NCBI RefSeq assembly: GCF_000347775.1
Contig: NZ_APAT01000021.1
Location: 1-64,000, forward strand
From: Marinobacter santoriniensis NKSG1
GTDB taxonomy: Bacteria; Pseudomonadota; Gammaproteobacteria; Pseudomonadales; Oleiphilaceae
Length of the DNA stretch: 64,000 nucleotides
Direction: 5' to 3'
The position numbers and the translations under genes were made by a program. Shown here in pieces: positions 26,601 to 34,991 of this stretch. The notes under the pieces are model-generated. The model was not told the origin of the DNA. It did not search any database and saw nothing but the letters and a program-made list of their open reading frames with translations. Each line of letters opens with the position of its first letter. Positions within the stretch are counted from its first letter, which is position 1.

Positions 26601-29600
26601 GCGACAAGACGTCCGTGTCCTACACCGATGACCTGTCCCGGGCACTGCATACCCTCAAGGGCAGCGCACATACTGCCGGCATCGAACCGATGGCCCGTGT
26701 CATCACACCGCTGGAGCGGTTCGTCAAGGAATCCCGTGCCCAGAACAAACGGGCCGATCGCAACGTTCTCGAACTGATTCAGCAGGCCTGTACGTTCCTG
26801 ACCCAGGGATTGGCACAGATCCGTGAGAATCCCCAGGCTCCCCTCGAGGGAACCGATGAATTCCTCACCAGACTGGAACAGCTTTCGGAAACCACACTCC
26901 ACGCTGGCGTTGAGCCGGATACCGATGAACCGGCCCGGCAGGAAGAATCCCAACTGGTTCTCCTGTTCCTGAACGAAGGCCTGGACATTGTTCTTGATGC
27001 CGAGCGCATCCTGGGACGCTGGGCCGAGAACCCGTCTGAAACCGGTGCACTGAGTCAATTGCGCGACGAACTCGACCAGCTGACGCTGGGAGCAGCAGAC
27101 GCCGGTCTACCGGATGTGTCGGCGCTGGCCGGCGCACTGAGGGATGTCTATGCCGCCAAAGCGGATCAGACCAGGGTTCCGGACGAGGCCTTTTTCAAGA
27201 TTGTGGGTGACGCCCACGAGCAACTGATCAACATGATGGACCAGGTCGCTGCCGGCCTGGCCACCGAATCTGACGATAGCCTGCTGGCCCAGCTGGAAAC
27301 GCTGGCAGAACCGGCGACAGAAACGGCTGAGGACCAACCGGACGCCTCTCCGGAAGAACCGGATGCGTTCGAGCAGGAGTTTACCGGCGATCTGGAAGAA
27401 ATCGATCTGAGCTTCGATATGGACGAGCTCGAATCGCCGGCAACACCGGAACCCACCTCGGAGTCCGTGGAACCCCCACCCCTGCCGGAAACCAGCGAAT
27501 CCGACGAAGAGCTGGACCAGGAGCTGGCGGAAATTTTCCTGGAGGAAGCCCGGGAACTGGTCGACAGCAGCGCCGATGCACTGCATAACTGGAGCGAAGA
27601 TACCGCCAACCTGGACATTCTGCGCCTGCTCCAGCGGGATCTGCATACGCTCAAGGGAGGCGCGCGACTGGCTGACATTCCGGCTGTGGGCGATCTGTCC
27701 CATGAGCTGGAAAATCTTTTTGAAGGTCTGACCGAACAACGGCTTTCGGTGAATGATCAGCTGTCCGACCTGCTGTTCCGGTGTCACGATCGCCTCGCCG
27801 GCATGATCGAAGCCCTCGAAGCCAGCGAGCCTCCGAGACCGGCGCCGGACCTGATTGGCGAAATCCGAAGCTACATGGACAACGCGCAGGGCTCCCGGAC
27901 GATTACCGACGTTCGTGAAGCCGAGGCCGAATCTGAGCCGGATGTCCCGGAGGAAGCGCCGGTCGAGAGCGACGACGACAACCGGGATATCGAGACCGGG
28001 GAGGAGCCGGCGGCCGAGTCGGCACCGGACCTGTCCCATCTGGACCCGGAACTGGTTGGTATCTTCCTGGAAGAAGCCTATGACCTGATCAATTCGACCG
28101 GCAGCGCCCTGCATACCTGGAGCGAGAATCCGTCTGACACCACCGTCGCCGGGGAGCTTCAGCGTGATGTTCATACGCTCAAGGGTGGCGCCAGAATGGC
28201 AGGCGTCGAGGCCATCGGGGATCTCAGCCACGTACTCGAAGACCTTTTCGAGAGAGTGGCAGACGGCCGACTGGCGGCATCTGAAGACATGACCGACCTG
28301 CTTTTTGCCTGCCATGACCGGCTGGCGCAAATGGTAGCGCAGGTTGCGACCCAGAAACCCTGCCCGCCCGCAACGGATCTGGTGGCCCAGGTGGAGGCCA
28401 TCGTTCGGGGCGAAGCCCCGCAGACATCGGCTGAAACTCCGGACGCCGCCGAACCCACGCTGAACGAAACCCTGCAGACCGCCAGTGACGACGATCTGAT
28501 CGGCATTTTCCTGGACGAAGGCCTGGAAATACACGAGGCGATCAGCGAATGCCTGGCACAGTGGAAGGATGAACCCGACGAACTGTCCGGCGTTACCCGG
28601 CTCCAGCAGGAGCTGCATACCCTCAAGGGCGGCGCACGCCTGTCTGACGTCGATGCCATCGCGGACCTCGCGGAAGTCTGGTCCGACGCTCTGGATCCGC
28701 TCATTGGCGGTGCCAACAACCAGCAGGCGCTGCTGGCCCTGAGCGAGCGCGCCAATGCCCACCTCAAGTCCATGCTTGAGACACTGGAAGAAGGCAACAC
28801 GCCCGAGACCGCATCGGAACTGGCGGACGCGTTCCGCCAGGCCGGCGAATCCGCTGGCCCGGAACAGGCAGAGTCTGCCGAAACCGATTCCGGGGCTGCA
28901 GCGGAACCGGTCGATCCTGAAGTGCTGGAAATCTTCCTTGAGGAAGCCGGCGAGATCATGGATCAGCTGGAGCAGCTGCTGGACGACTGGCGCAAGGATG
29001 CCGGTAACCATCACTTCAATCAGGAAGCACAACGGGCGCTGCATACTCTCAAAGGTGGTGCACGTCTGGCGCAGCTGACTGAGCTGGGCGACAAGGCCCA
29101 TGCGTTCGAGACCCGTTTGATCGATCTGGGTGGCAACACGCCTGACGAAGCACAGTGGCAGGCCATCACGGGGGATCACGACGCGATTATCGAGCTGGTG
29201 AACCGCATTCGCCAGCGATACGAAGGCGTCGAATCCACACCGGCCAGTCCGGCGGTACCGGCGGAAGAACCCAAGGCAGAGGCAGTCCCTGAGCCGGAAA
29301 CAAAGGCTCCGACACCCTCTGAAAAGCCGGCCGCTCCCGCCGTGGCGGAGCCGAAAAAGCCCGAGGCAAAATCACCGGCACAACCCCGGAAGAAAGCGCC
29401 GGAAGTGCAACGGGTCCAGGAAACCATCCGCGTATCGGCGCCTTTGCTGGACGAACTGGTCAACCTTGCCGGTGAAACCAGTATTACGCGTGGCCGTCTC
29501 GAGCAGCAGACCAGTGATTTCGGACACACGCTGGAGGAAATGGCGGCGACGATCGAACGTCTCCGGGAACAGCTGCGGCGTATGGAAATTGAAACCGAGG

Positions 29601-31249
29601 CCCAGATTCTGTTCCGCGCCGAGCAGGAACACGGCCCGGACTATGGCGATGACTTTGACCCGCTGGAAATGGACCGTTACTCGTCGATCCAGCAGTTGTC
29701 ACGGGCATTGACCGAATCGTCCTCGGACCTTGCGGACCTGCGGGAAACCATGTCCGATCGGGTGCGCGATACTGAAACCCTGCTGGTGCAGCAGTCGCGG
29801 ATCAATACGGAGCTTCAGGAAGGTCTGATGAAGACCCGGATGGTTCCGTTTGCCTCGATGGTGCCGCGCCTTCGCCGGATCGTACGGCAGATCAGCGGAG
29901 AATTGGCCAAGAAGGTGGATTTTGATGTCCGGAACGCCGAAGGCGAAATGGACCGGAACATCCTGGAGCGCATGGTAGCTCCGCTGGAACACATGCTTCG
30001 CAACGCACTCGACCATGGCATCGAGACACCGGAAGACCGTAAGAAGGCCGGCAAGCCTGAAACCGGCGAGGTCACCCTGTCGCTCACCCGTGAAGGCGGC
30101 GACGTGGTCCTGCGCATGATTGACGACGGCAAGGGCATCCCCTCATCGGTCATTCGCGACAAGGCAATCCGACAGGGCATGTTGCGGGAAGATGAAGAAC
30201 TGAGCGAACGGGAAATCCTGCAGTTCATCCTTCAGCCTGGCTTCTCGACCGCCGAAAAGGTCACCCAGATCTCCGGTCGCGGTGTCGGCATGGATGTGGT
30301 CGCCAGCGAAATCAAACAGCTTGGCGGCAGCCTCGACATTGATTCGGTCCTGGGCCAGGGCACGACCTTCACCGTCCGCCTGCCATTCACGGTGTCCGTG
30401 AACCGGGCCCTGATGGTGTCCACCGGCGAAGACTTCTACGCGATCCCGCTGAATACCATCGAAGGTATCGTGCGGGTCAGCACGTACGAGCTGGAGGAGT
30501 ACTACAAGCCGAAGGCACCGATGTACGAATACGCGGGCCAGGAATACCGGCTCCAGTATCTCGGTAGCCTGCTGAACAGTGACCATCAACCGAAGCTGCA
30601 GGGGCAGGCTCTGCCACTGCCGGTGATTCTGGTGCGTGGCGCGGAACAGCCCATGGCCCTTCAGGTAGACAGTCTGATGGGCAGCCGGGAAATCGTGGTC
30701 AAGTCCCTCGGGCCCCAGTTCAGTTCCGTCCGGGGCGTTTCCGGTGCCACCATTCTGGGTGACGGTAACGTGGTGGTGATTCTCGACCTGCCGGCCATGA
30801 TCCGTTCCGACATCCTGTCCGAACGCCAGCGTCTGGCGAGCCTGGAGAAAGCCCGCGAAGCCGCGCGTTACGAACAGCAGGTCACGACCGTCATGGTGGT
30901 GGACGACTCGGTCACCGTCCGCAAGGTTACCTCCCGCCTGCTGGAACGGAACGGGATGGAAGTCATCACCGCCAAGGATGGTCTGGATGCGGTGGCCCAG
31001 CTTCAGGACCACAAGCCGGACATTATCCTGCTGGATATCGAAATGCCGCGGATGGACGGTTTCGAGGTGGCCAGTTTTGTCCGCCACGACGACAACCTGC
31101 GGGAGACCCCGATTTGCATGATCACCTCACGGACGGGGGAGAAGCACCGGGAGCGTGCCCTCGCCATTGGTGTCAACGAGTACCTTGGCAAGCCGTTCCA
31201 GGAAACCGAGTTGCTTGACACCATCAAACGGCTGACCGGGACCGAGTGA
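23696..31249 (+). CDS. chpA: Hybrid chemotaxis kinase ChpA (PilL) with about ten Xpt modules
   Basis: The central kinase of the Pil-Chp pathway, 2517 residues. Phosphotransfer-like modules have candidate histidines at 49 (LHQVHG), 484 (LLHSIRGG), 651, 823, 985, 1317, 1493, 1641 and 1783 (all HTLKG). One further module near 1127 has Asp where the histidine should be. The CheA core follows: dimerization from about 1905, HATPase about 2080-2230 (NALDHGIETPED, GRGVGMDVV), CheW-like about 2233-2370, and a receiver about 2398-2515 with Asp2447 (LLDIEMPRMDG). The ATG at 23696 has CCGGAG upstream, preferred over a GTG inside pilK. P. aeruginosa ChpA is reported with eight Xpt domains, so this one is larger in module count. 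Confidence 0.95.
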   Translation: MGNHHDSIALDWVRGEIQDTLTQGQHALEAYVENRDDTARLRFCLNYLHQVHGTLQMVELYGAALLTEEMEKLTQALLNESVTNVDEAVDVLMQAILQLPQYLEHLTTSRDDFPMVLLPLLNDLRAARGESLLSDTSLFKPDLSRAQIRVNSKSAQRLQDPKVLGHVRKLRQMYQFALVGVVREEDLAAQFDYLQKVVARLIRLCQKTPQGELWKAAGAFIETLQAQVNPVNAAVKSLLRELDSEIRRLIDEHATILQEPAAEALLKHLLYYVARARDLDSPQVTAIRNDYQLNEALPSVDDVDAARTRVSGPGREAIHSVVSALNEELAKLKDQLDLFVRSEQRQNSELEELLPGLRQVANTLAVLGLGIPRRVVSEQIELVEKLSAQTDLVDDGTLMDIAGALLYVEGSLTGLDTDRQTDQQGGEASGNDGLHPGSREFGEASSALLRESRNTLEQVKSSIVNFIASQWDTREIEHVPGLLHSIRGGLSLIPLDHVADMLASAERYITDVLLGGKQVPDWKQLDTLADAVTSIEYYLERLAEGIGENDGVLKVAEDSLASLGFPIGSEPTWQADSEEPELPTLEETTPEPAHETSSSKGSDDELLDDEILGIFVEEAGEVLETIHEYYPRLRQDHDDREALTEVRRAFHTLKGSGRLVGATSIGELAWSIENLLNRVIDQTIKPTDDLFTLIDEVNTRIPALIREFQDGHADGDVQALIQRAEAMADTRRADTEPSPEVSGSPEEIPVEAVEPEVPATETETSVVADQAAEDDDDLIDDEILEIFIEEAGEVLDTIREYLPMLLRQHDDRSALAEVRRAFHTLKGSGRMVGASVVGELAWSVENMLNRIIDGSIFMNDDIARLLEDVTGTLPDLVEDFEKRRAPSVDTSALEARAKALANGEIPDASDMPSAEVPPPIAPEAVTEETTEETPEDLDDSEVDPVLLDIFQSETETHLATLEDYLAAAGDKTSVSYTDDLSRALHTLKGSAHTAGIEPMARVITPLERFVKESRAQNKRADRNVLELIQQACTFLTQGLAQIRENPQAPLEGTDEFLTRLEQLSETTLHAGVEPDTDEPARQEESQLVLLFLNEGLDIVLDAERILGRWAENPSETGALSQLRDELDQLTLGAADAGLPDVSALAGALRDVYAAKADQTRVPDEAFFKIVGDAHEQLINMMDQVAAGLATESDDSLLAQLETLAEPATETAEDQPDASPEEPDAFEQEFTGDLEEIDLSFDMDELESPATPEPTSESVEPPPLPETSESDEELDQELAEIFLEEARELVDSSADALHNWSEDTANLDILRLLQRDLHTLKGGARLADIPAVGDLSHELENLFEGLTEQRLSVNDQLSDLLFRCHDRLAGMIEALEASEPPRPAPDLIGEIRSYMDNAQGSRTITDVREAEAESEPDVPEEAPVESDDDNRDIETGEEPAAESAPDLSHLDPELVGIFLEEAYDLINSTGSALHTWSENPSDTTVAGELQRDVHTLKGGARMAGVEAIGDLSHVLEDLFERVADGRLAASEDMTDLLFACHDRLAQMVAQVATQKPCPPATDLVAQVEAIVRGEAPQTSAETPDAAEPTLNETLQTASDDDLIGIFLDEGLEIHEAISECLAQWKDEPDELSGVTRLQQELHTLKGGARLSDVDAIADLAEVWSDALDPLIGGANNQQALLALSERANAHLKSMLETLEEGNTPETASELADAFRQAGESAGPEQAESAETDSGAAAEPVDPEVLEIFLEEAGEIMDQLEQLLDDWRKDAGNHHFNQEAQRALHTLKGGARLAQLTELGDKAHAFETRLIDLGGNTPDEAQWQAITGDHDAIIELVNRIRQRYEGVESTPASPAVPAEEPKAEAVPEPETKAPTPSEKPAAPAVAEPKKPEAKSPAQPRKKAPEVQRVQETIRVSAPLLDELVNLAGETSITRGRLEQQTSDFGHTLEEMAATIERLREQLRRMEIETEAQILFRAEQEHGPDYGDDFDPLEMDRYSSIQQLSRALTESSSDLADLRETMSDRVRDTETLLVQQSRINTELQEGLMKTRMVPFASMVPRLRRIVRQISGELAKKVDFDVRNAEGEMDRNILERMVAPLEHMLRNALDHGIETPEDRKKAGKPETGEVTLSLTREGGDVVLRMIDDGKGIPSSVIRDKAIRQGMLREDEELSEREILQFILQPGFSTAEKVTQISGRGVGMDVVASEIKQLGGSLDIDSVLGQGTTFTVRLPFTVSVNRALMVSTGEDFYAIPLNTIEGIVRVSTYELEEYYKPKAPMYEYAGQEYRLQYLGSLLNSDHQPKLQGQALPLPVILVRGAEQPMALQVDSLMGSREIVVKSLGPQFSSVRGVSGATILGDGNVVVILDLPAMIRSDILSERQRLASLEKAREAARYEQQVTTVMVVDDSVTVRKVTSRLLERNGMEVITAKDGLDAVAQLQDHKPDIILLDIEMPRMDGFEVASFVRHDDNLRETPICMITSRTGEKHRERALAIGVNEYLGKPFQETELLDTIKRLTGTE

Positions 31250-32301
31250 TGGCCGGCCAGTCTGGCCGGCCCAGGGTCGGGATCGTATCGGACGTGGTCC
31301 TCCAGCGACACCGGTTGCAGGGGGCCACGGCCAAGTTTGGTCTGGAGATCTGCTTTTCCGGCGATCCGGAGCGACTGCAGGATTACCCCGAATTCCCCGA
31401 AGCCAGCCTGTGGCTGGTAACACTGGAAGATGAAGCCGACCACCCGGTGCTGTTCGACCACCTGCTGGAGAACACTGACGCACCGGTATTGTTCGGTGTC
31501 GACCAGGCGCCCCGTCCCGGCAGTACGGATTACTTTCGCTGGGAACGTCGCCTGCTGAGCAAGCTTGAACAGCAGCTCGGACATCTTGAGGAACTGGATT
31601 CAGAGGACAGCCTCGAGCAACTCGAGGAACAGACGCCGGCGAAAACCGACGCACCCTCGCTGCCACAATGGATTCCGCCGGCGGTACCCGGTTCCATTGC
31701 CGAGGAAATCTGGATTCTCGGCGCCTCGCTGGGCGGTCCTGCAGCGGTAAAAACCTTTCTCGACAATCTGCCACCGGGACTGCCGGTGGGCTTCGTCTAC
31801 GCCCAGCACATTGATGGCAATTTCGCCAATGTGCTGACCCGTGTGCTCGGTCGACACGCCCATTACACATTGAAGGCGGCTGAAGAAGGTTATCGGGTCA
31901 GGAACGGCGACGTGGTCATGATGCCCGTCGAAAGGGAATGGAAAATCGACAGCACCGGATGCCTGACCGAGATAAACAGTCCCTGGCCCGGCCCCTATGG
32001 CCCCTCGATCGATCAGGTTCTGCTCAATGTGGCCGATCATTACGGCAAGCGTTGCCATGCTATTCTCTTTTCCGGCATGGGCAATGACGGCGCGATCGCC
32101 GCGCCCATGCTGAGAGCCTTTGGCAGCCGGATCTGGGTTCAGGAAAGCAACAGCTGTGGCAACAGCTCCATGCCCGATTCCGTCGCCGCAACCGGGTGCA
32201 GCAGCTTTAGCGGAACCCCCGAAGAGTTGGCAAAAGAACTGGTCAAAACCATTGAAGAATCCTGCCTGATCAAAGGTCGGCAGAAACGCGATTCCGCCTG
32301 A
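31249..32301 (+). CDS. chpB: CheB-like methylesterase ChpB with degenerate N-terminal domain
   Basis: A 350-residue protein expected to demethylate or deamidate PilJ. The CheB esterase domain occupies about 150-340. Its Ser-His-Asp catalytic elements are visible in ILGASLGGPAAVK, YAQHIDGNF and FSGMGNDGA. The N-terminal ~115 residues look like a receiver remnant (RVGIVSDVVLQRHRLQ). The position expected for the phospho-Asp reads LVTLEDEAD, with no clear DD pair or conserved Lys. The gene starts at the chpA stop (GTGATG; ATG at 31249, GTG at 31246 also possible), implying translational coupling. Confidence 0.9.
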   Translation: MAGQSGRPRVGIVSDVVLQRHRLQGATAKFGLEICFSGDPERLQDYPEFPEASLWLVTLEDEADHPVLFDHLLENTDAPVLFGVDQAPRPGSTDYFRWERRLLSKLEQQLGHLEELDSEDSLEQLEEQTPAKTDAPSLPQWIPPAVPGSIAEEIWILGASLGGPAAVKTFLDNLPPGLPVGFVYAQHIDGNFANVLTRVLGRHAHYTLKAAEEGYRVRNGDVVMMPVEREWKIDSTGCLTEINSPWPGPYGPSIDQVLLNVADHYGKRCHAILFSGMGNDGAIAAPMLRAFGSRIWVQESNSCGNSSMPDSVAATGCSSFSGTPEELAKELVKTIEESCLIKGRQKRDSA

Positions 32302-32312
32302 GGACAGAAGCG

Positions 32313-32774
32313 ATGAACGATAACAGCCACATTCTCTCCTGCGTCATGATTCCCGTGAGCGGGCGGCAACTGCTCCTCCCGAACGTCTCGATCGCCGAGG
32401 TAGTGGATTACGCCAGCGAAGACGCCGGCTCCAAGACACCGGACTGGCTGGTGGGTTATCTCAACTGGCGTGGACTGGAACTGCCGGTGATCTCCTACGA
32501 CGCTGCCAACGGTGAGAGCCTGACGGTCCCCGGAGACAATCGTGGACGGATCGTTGTGCTCAATACTATTGGCGAACACCATCAGGAGACGCCCTTCATG
32601 GCGCTGGTCACCCAGGGTATTCCGAGCCAGTCACGACTGTCCGAGGCCGAAGTCCATCGGGTTGAGGCCGAAACCGGACCGGCCGACCTGATGAAGGTTG
32701 AAGTGGAAGGGGAATCCGCCTGGATTCCGAACCTTGAATATCTGGAGACCCTTGCCCACGAGTCCCATCGCTAA
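32313..32774 (+). CDS. chpC: CheW-like protein ChpC
   Basis: A 153-residue CheW-domain protein, the second adaptor of the pathway. Visible elements are SCVMIPVSGRQLLLPNVSIA, PDWLVGYLNWRGLELPVISY and the final WIPNLEYLETL. It starts 11 bases after chpB and is the last chp gene here. The chpD and chpE genes that follow in P. aeruginosa are absent; the next gene is zur. Confidence 0.9.
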   Translation: MNDNSHILSCVMIPVSGRQLLLPNVSIAEVVDYASEDAGSKTPDWLVGYLNWRGLELPVISYDAANGESLTVPGDNRGRIVVLNTIGEHHQETPFMALVTQGIPSQSRLSEAEVHRVEAETGPADLMKVEVEGESAWIPNLEYLETLAHESHR

Positions 32775-32804
32775 GAATGACAATGGCGATGGCTCCGCCT
32801 CCGG

Positions 32805-32822
32805 GAAATGTTATAATGTTTC
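32805..32822. promoter_or_regulatory. Zur-box-like palindrome overlapping a -10 element
   Basis: GAAATGTTATAATGTTTC is a near-perfect palindrome resembling the enterobacterial Zur box core GAAATGTTATA. It includes TATAAT at 32812-32817, so bound Zur would cover the -10 element. The wider sequence also has GGGAAAT..ATTTCCC arms (32803-32832). It lies 22 bases before the zur start. Confidence 0.65.
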
Positions 32823-32843
32823 AAAATTTCCCGGAGTTCCACC

Positions 32844-33335
32844 ATGGCCAGCCGCGCCCTTGCCTACCGTCCGCATGATCACAAGGTCTGTGTTACCCAC
32901 GCACTCGAGCATGCCCGCTCCGTCTGCCGCCAGCAAAACGCCCGACTGACTCCGATCCGGCAACGGGTACTGGAACTGATCTGGCAGTCCCACAAGCCCC
33001 TCGGCGCCTATGACGTCCTCGCCGAGTTGGCCAAAGACGGACAGAATGCGGCTCCGCCAACGGTTTATCGCGCCCTCGACTTTCTTCAGCAACATGGCCT
33101 GGTCCACCGCATCGCGTCGCTTAATGCATTCGTGGGTTGCACCCATGCCGGCGAGCATCACAGCGGAATGTTCCTGATCTGTCGTCAATGCCGCACGGTT
33201 CTGGAACTGGCCTCCCCTGAGGTATCCGGAGTCATTACCGAAGCGGCGCAGGCCCAGGGCTTCCTGCCGGAGGAAACAACGCTGGAAATCGCCGGACTCT
33301 GCCCGAGATGTCAGCCGGGAGGCAGGCATGACTGA
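32844..33335 (+). CDS. zur: Zinc uptake regulator Zur (Fur family)
   Basis: A 163-residue Fur-family repressor. The winged helix carries RLTPIRQRVLELIWQSHKPL, then PPTVYRALDFLQQHGLVHRI. The dimerization half has the His/Cys metal sites CTHAGEHHSG, ICRQC and CPRCQ. The Zur assignment rests on the adjacent znuCB genes and the upstream Zur-like box. Its end overlaps the znuC start by 8 bases, so regulator and transporter are co-expressed and probably autoregulated by zinc. Confidence 0.92.
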   Translation: MASRALAYRPHDHKVCVTHALEHARSVCRQQNARLTPIRQRVLELIWQSHKPLGAYDVLAELAKDGQNAAPPTVYRALDFLQQHGLVHRIASLNAFVGCTHAGEHHSGMFLICRQCRTVLELASPEVSGVITEAAQAQGFLPEETTLEIAGLCPRCQPGGRHD

Positions 33336-34116
33336 TCCTCTGGTCCGGCTCGAGAATGTTTCGGTCCGGTTTGATGGTCGACCGGCCGTTCAGCATGTCA
33401 ATCTGAGCGTACACCGCGGTGATATTTTCACCATCATCGGCCCCAATGGTGCGGGCAAGACAACCCTGATCAAGGCTCTGGTCGGACTGCAAGCGGTAAC
33501 GGAAGGGACCGTCGAACGGGCGCCCGGTCTGGTGATCGGATACGTTCCCCAGCAATTGCAAATCGAACCGACACTGCCACTCCACGTCGGTCGATTCATG
33601 GCCCTGAGCGGGCAACCAGAGGCGGAGTGCCGGAGGGCACTGGAGCGGACCGGCATCGGCCACCTGATGGCTTCTGAAATCCATCACCTGTCCGGCGGAG
33701 AGAGACAACGCCTGTTGCTGGCAAGAGCACTCGTCCGGCGACCGGATCTGCTGGTCCTGGACGAACCCGCTCAAGGTGTGGACATCAATGGACAGGCAGC
33801 CCTGTACAACCTGATTCGCGAATTGCGGGATGAACTCAATTGTGGCGTCATCATGATCTCCCACGATCTGCATCTGGTCATGGCCGCCACCGACAAAGTG
33901 ATCTGCCTCAACCAGCATGTGTGCTGCAGCGGCTTTCCCGCTGATATTTCCCACGATCCGGCATTTATCGACACCTTCGGCCATTCGGTCGCAGAGTCGC
34001 TCGCCGTCTATCACCACCACCATAATCACAGCCACGACCTGCACGGCGACGTTGTTTCCCGGAAGGCGGCTGAGCCTGCTGCTCACGGAGCTCACTGCAA
34101 CCATGACCATCATTGA
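33328..34116 (+). CDS. znuC: Zinc ABC transporter ATP-binding protein
   Basis: A 262-residue ABC ATPase that powers zinc import. Walker A is GPNGAGKTTL (about 35-44), the signature is LSGGERQRLLLARAL, and Walker B is LLVLDEPAQGVD. The C-terminus is His-rich (YHHHHNHSHDLHG, then HGAHCNHDHH). That is a common feature of zinc-transport ATPases and could buffer zinc. It overlaps zur by 8 bases and znuB by 14 bases. Confidence 0.94.
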   Translation: MTDPLVRLENVSVRFDGRPAVQHVNLSVHRGDIFTIIGPNGAGKTTLIKALVGLQAVTEGTVERAPGLVIGYVPQQLQIEPTLPLHVGRFMALSGQPEAECRRALERTGIGHLMASEIHHLSGGERQRLLLARALVRRPDLLVLDEPAQGVDINGQAALYNLIRELRDELNCGVIMISHDLHLVMAATDKVICLNQHVCCSGFPADISHDPAFIDTFGHSVAESLAVYHHHHNHSHDLHGDVVSRKAAEPAAHGAHCNHDHH

Positions 34117-34912
34117 TTCCGTGTTGAATGATTTTTTCTGGCGGGCGCTTCTGGGCGGGCTGGGAATCGCCCTGGTCGCCGGCCCCCTGGGCTGTTTCGT
34201 GGTCTGGCGCCGGATGGCCTATTTTGGCGACACCCTTGCCCACTCGGCGTTGCTCGGCATTGCCCTGAGTTTCCTGTTCAGCCTGCCCCTGAATCTCGGA
34301 GTCATGATCGTCTGCATCGTCCTGGCTCTGGTACTGGTCAGTCTCAGCCGCACCCGCGCCCTGGCCACCGACACCCTGCTGGGCATTCTTGCCCACAGCG
34401 CCCTCGCCATCGGTCTGGTGGTCCTGAGCTTCATGCCACACGTGAGAGTGGACCTGACCGGATTGCTGTTCGGCGACCTGCTGGCCATGAGCCGCCAGGA
34501 TCTGTTGTGGATCTACCTGGGTGCCGGCATCGTGATCCTGCTGCTGATCAAACTCTGGGACGGTCTTCTGATGAGTACCATTCACGAGGAGCTGGCCCGG
34601 GTGGAAGGCGTACCGGTCGAGAAACTGCGCCTGGTGCTGATGCTGATGTTTTCACTGGTGATCGCAGTCGCCATGAAGATGGTCGGTGTGCTGCTCATTA
34701 CCGCGCTTCTCATCATTCCCGCCGCGACGGCGCGACGTCTGGCGCGCACACCCGAACACATGGTTTTCCTGGCGATCGCGTTCGGATGCCTTGCGGTTGG
34801 CGGCGGCCTGACCCTGTCCTGGTACCTGGATACGCCAGCGGGTCCGTCGGTGGTGGTGACCGCCTTTCTGGCGTTCCTGTTCACCTACGGCACCACCCGA
34901 AAAGCCGCCTGA
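34103..34912 (+). CDS. znuB: Zinc ABC transporter permease
   Basis: A 269-residue inner-membrane permease of the ABC-3 (ZnuB/TroC) family with about eight hydrophobic helices. Landmarks are CFVVWRRMAYFGDTLAHSAL, LLFGDLLAMS and KMVGVLLITALLIIPAATAR. The start at 34103 lies inside the end of znuC (14-base overlap). A longer upstream frame is an artefact of the znuC sequence. The binding protein gene znuA is not in this window. Confidence 0.94.
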   Translation: MTIIDSVLNDFFWRALLGGLGIALVAGPLGCFVVWRRMAYFGDTLAHSALLGIALSFLFSLPLNLGVMIVCIVLALVLVSLSRTRALATDTLLGILAHSALAIGLVVLSFMPHVRVDLTGLLFGDLLAMSRQDLLWIYLGAGIVILLLIKLWDGLLMSTIHEELARVEGVPVEKLRLVLMLMFSLVIAVAMKMVGVLLITALLIIPAATARRLARTPEHMVFLAIAFGCLAVGGGLTLSWYLDTPAGPSVVVTAFLAFLFTYGTTRKAA

Positions 34913-34991
34913 TTATCTTTCACTCCATCAACGGCTGGTTTAAGGTAAGGAAATTGAAGGGTGAGAGGATCTGCCTCCAGGGAGCAAACGC

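Noticed and set aside
27107..29179. 690-residue open frame on the minus strand opposite chpA
   Set aside because: It lies wholly within chpA, whose domains are unmistakable. The antisense translation shows no recognisable motif and is an effect of high GC content and repeated modules.
33917..34102. N-terminal extension of ZnuB within znuC
   Set aside because: The extension is an out-of-frame reading of znuC. The family start and the usual short overlap place the start at 34103.
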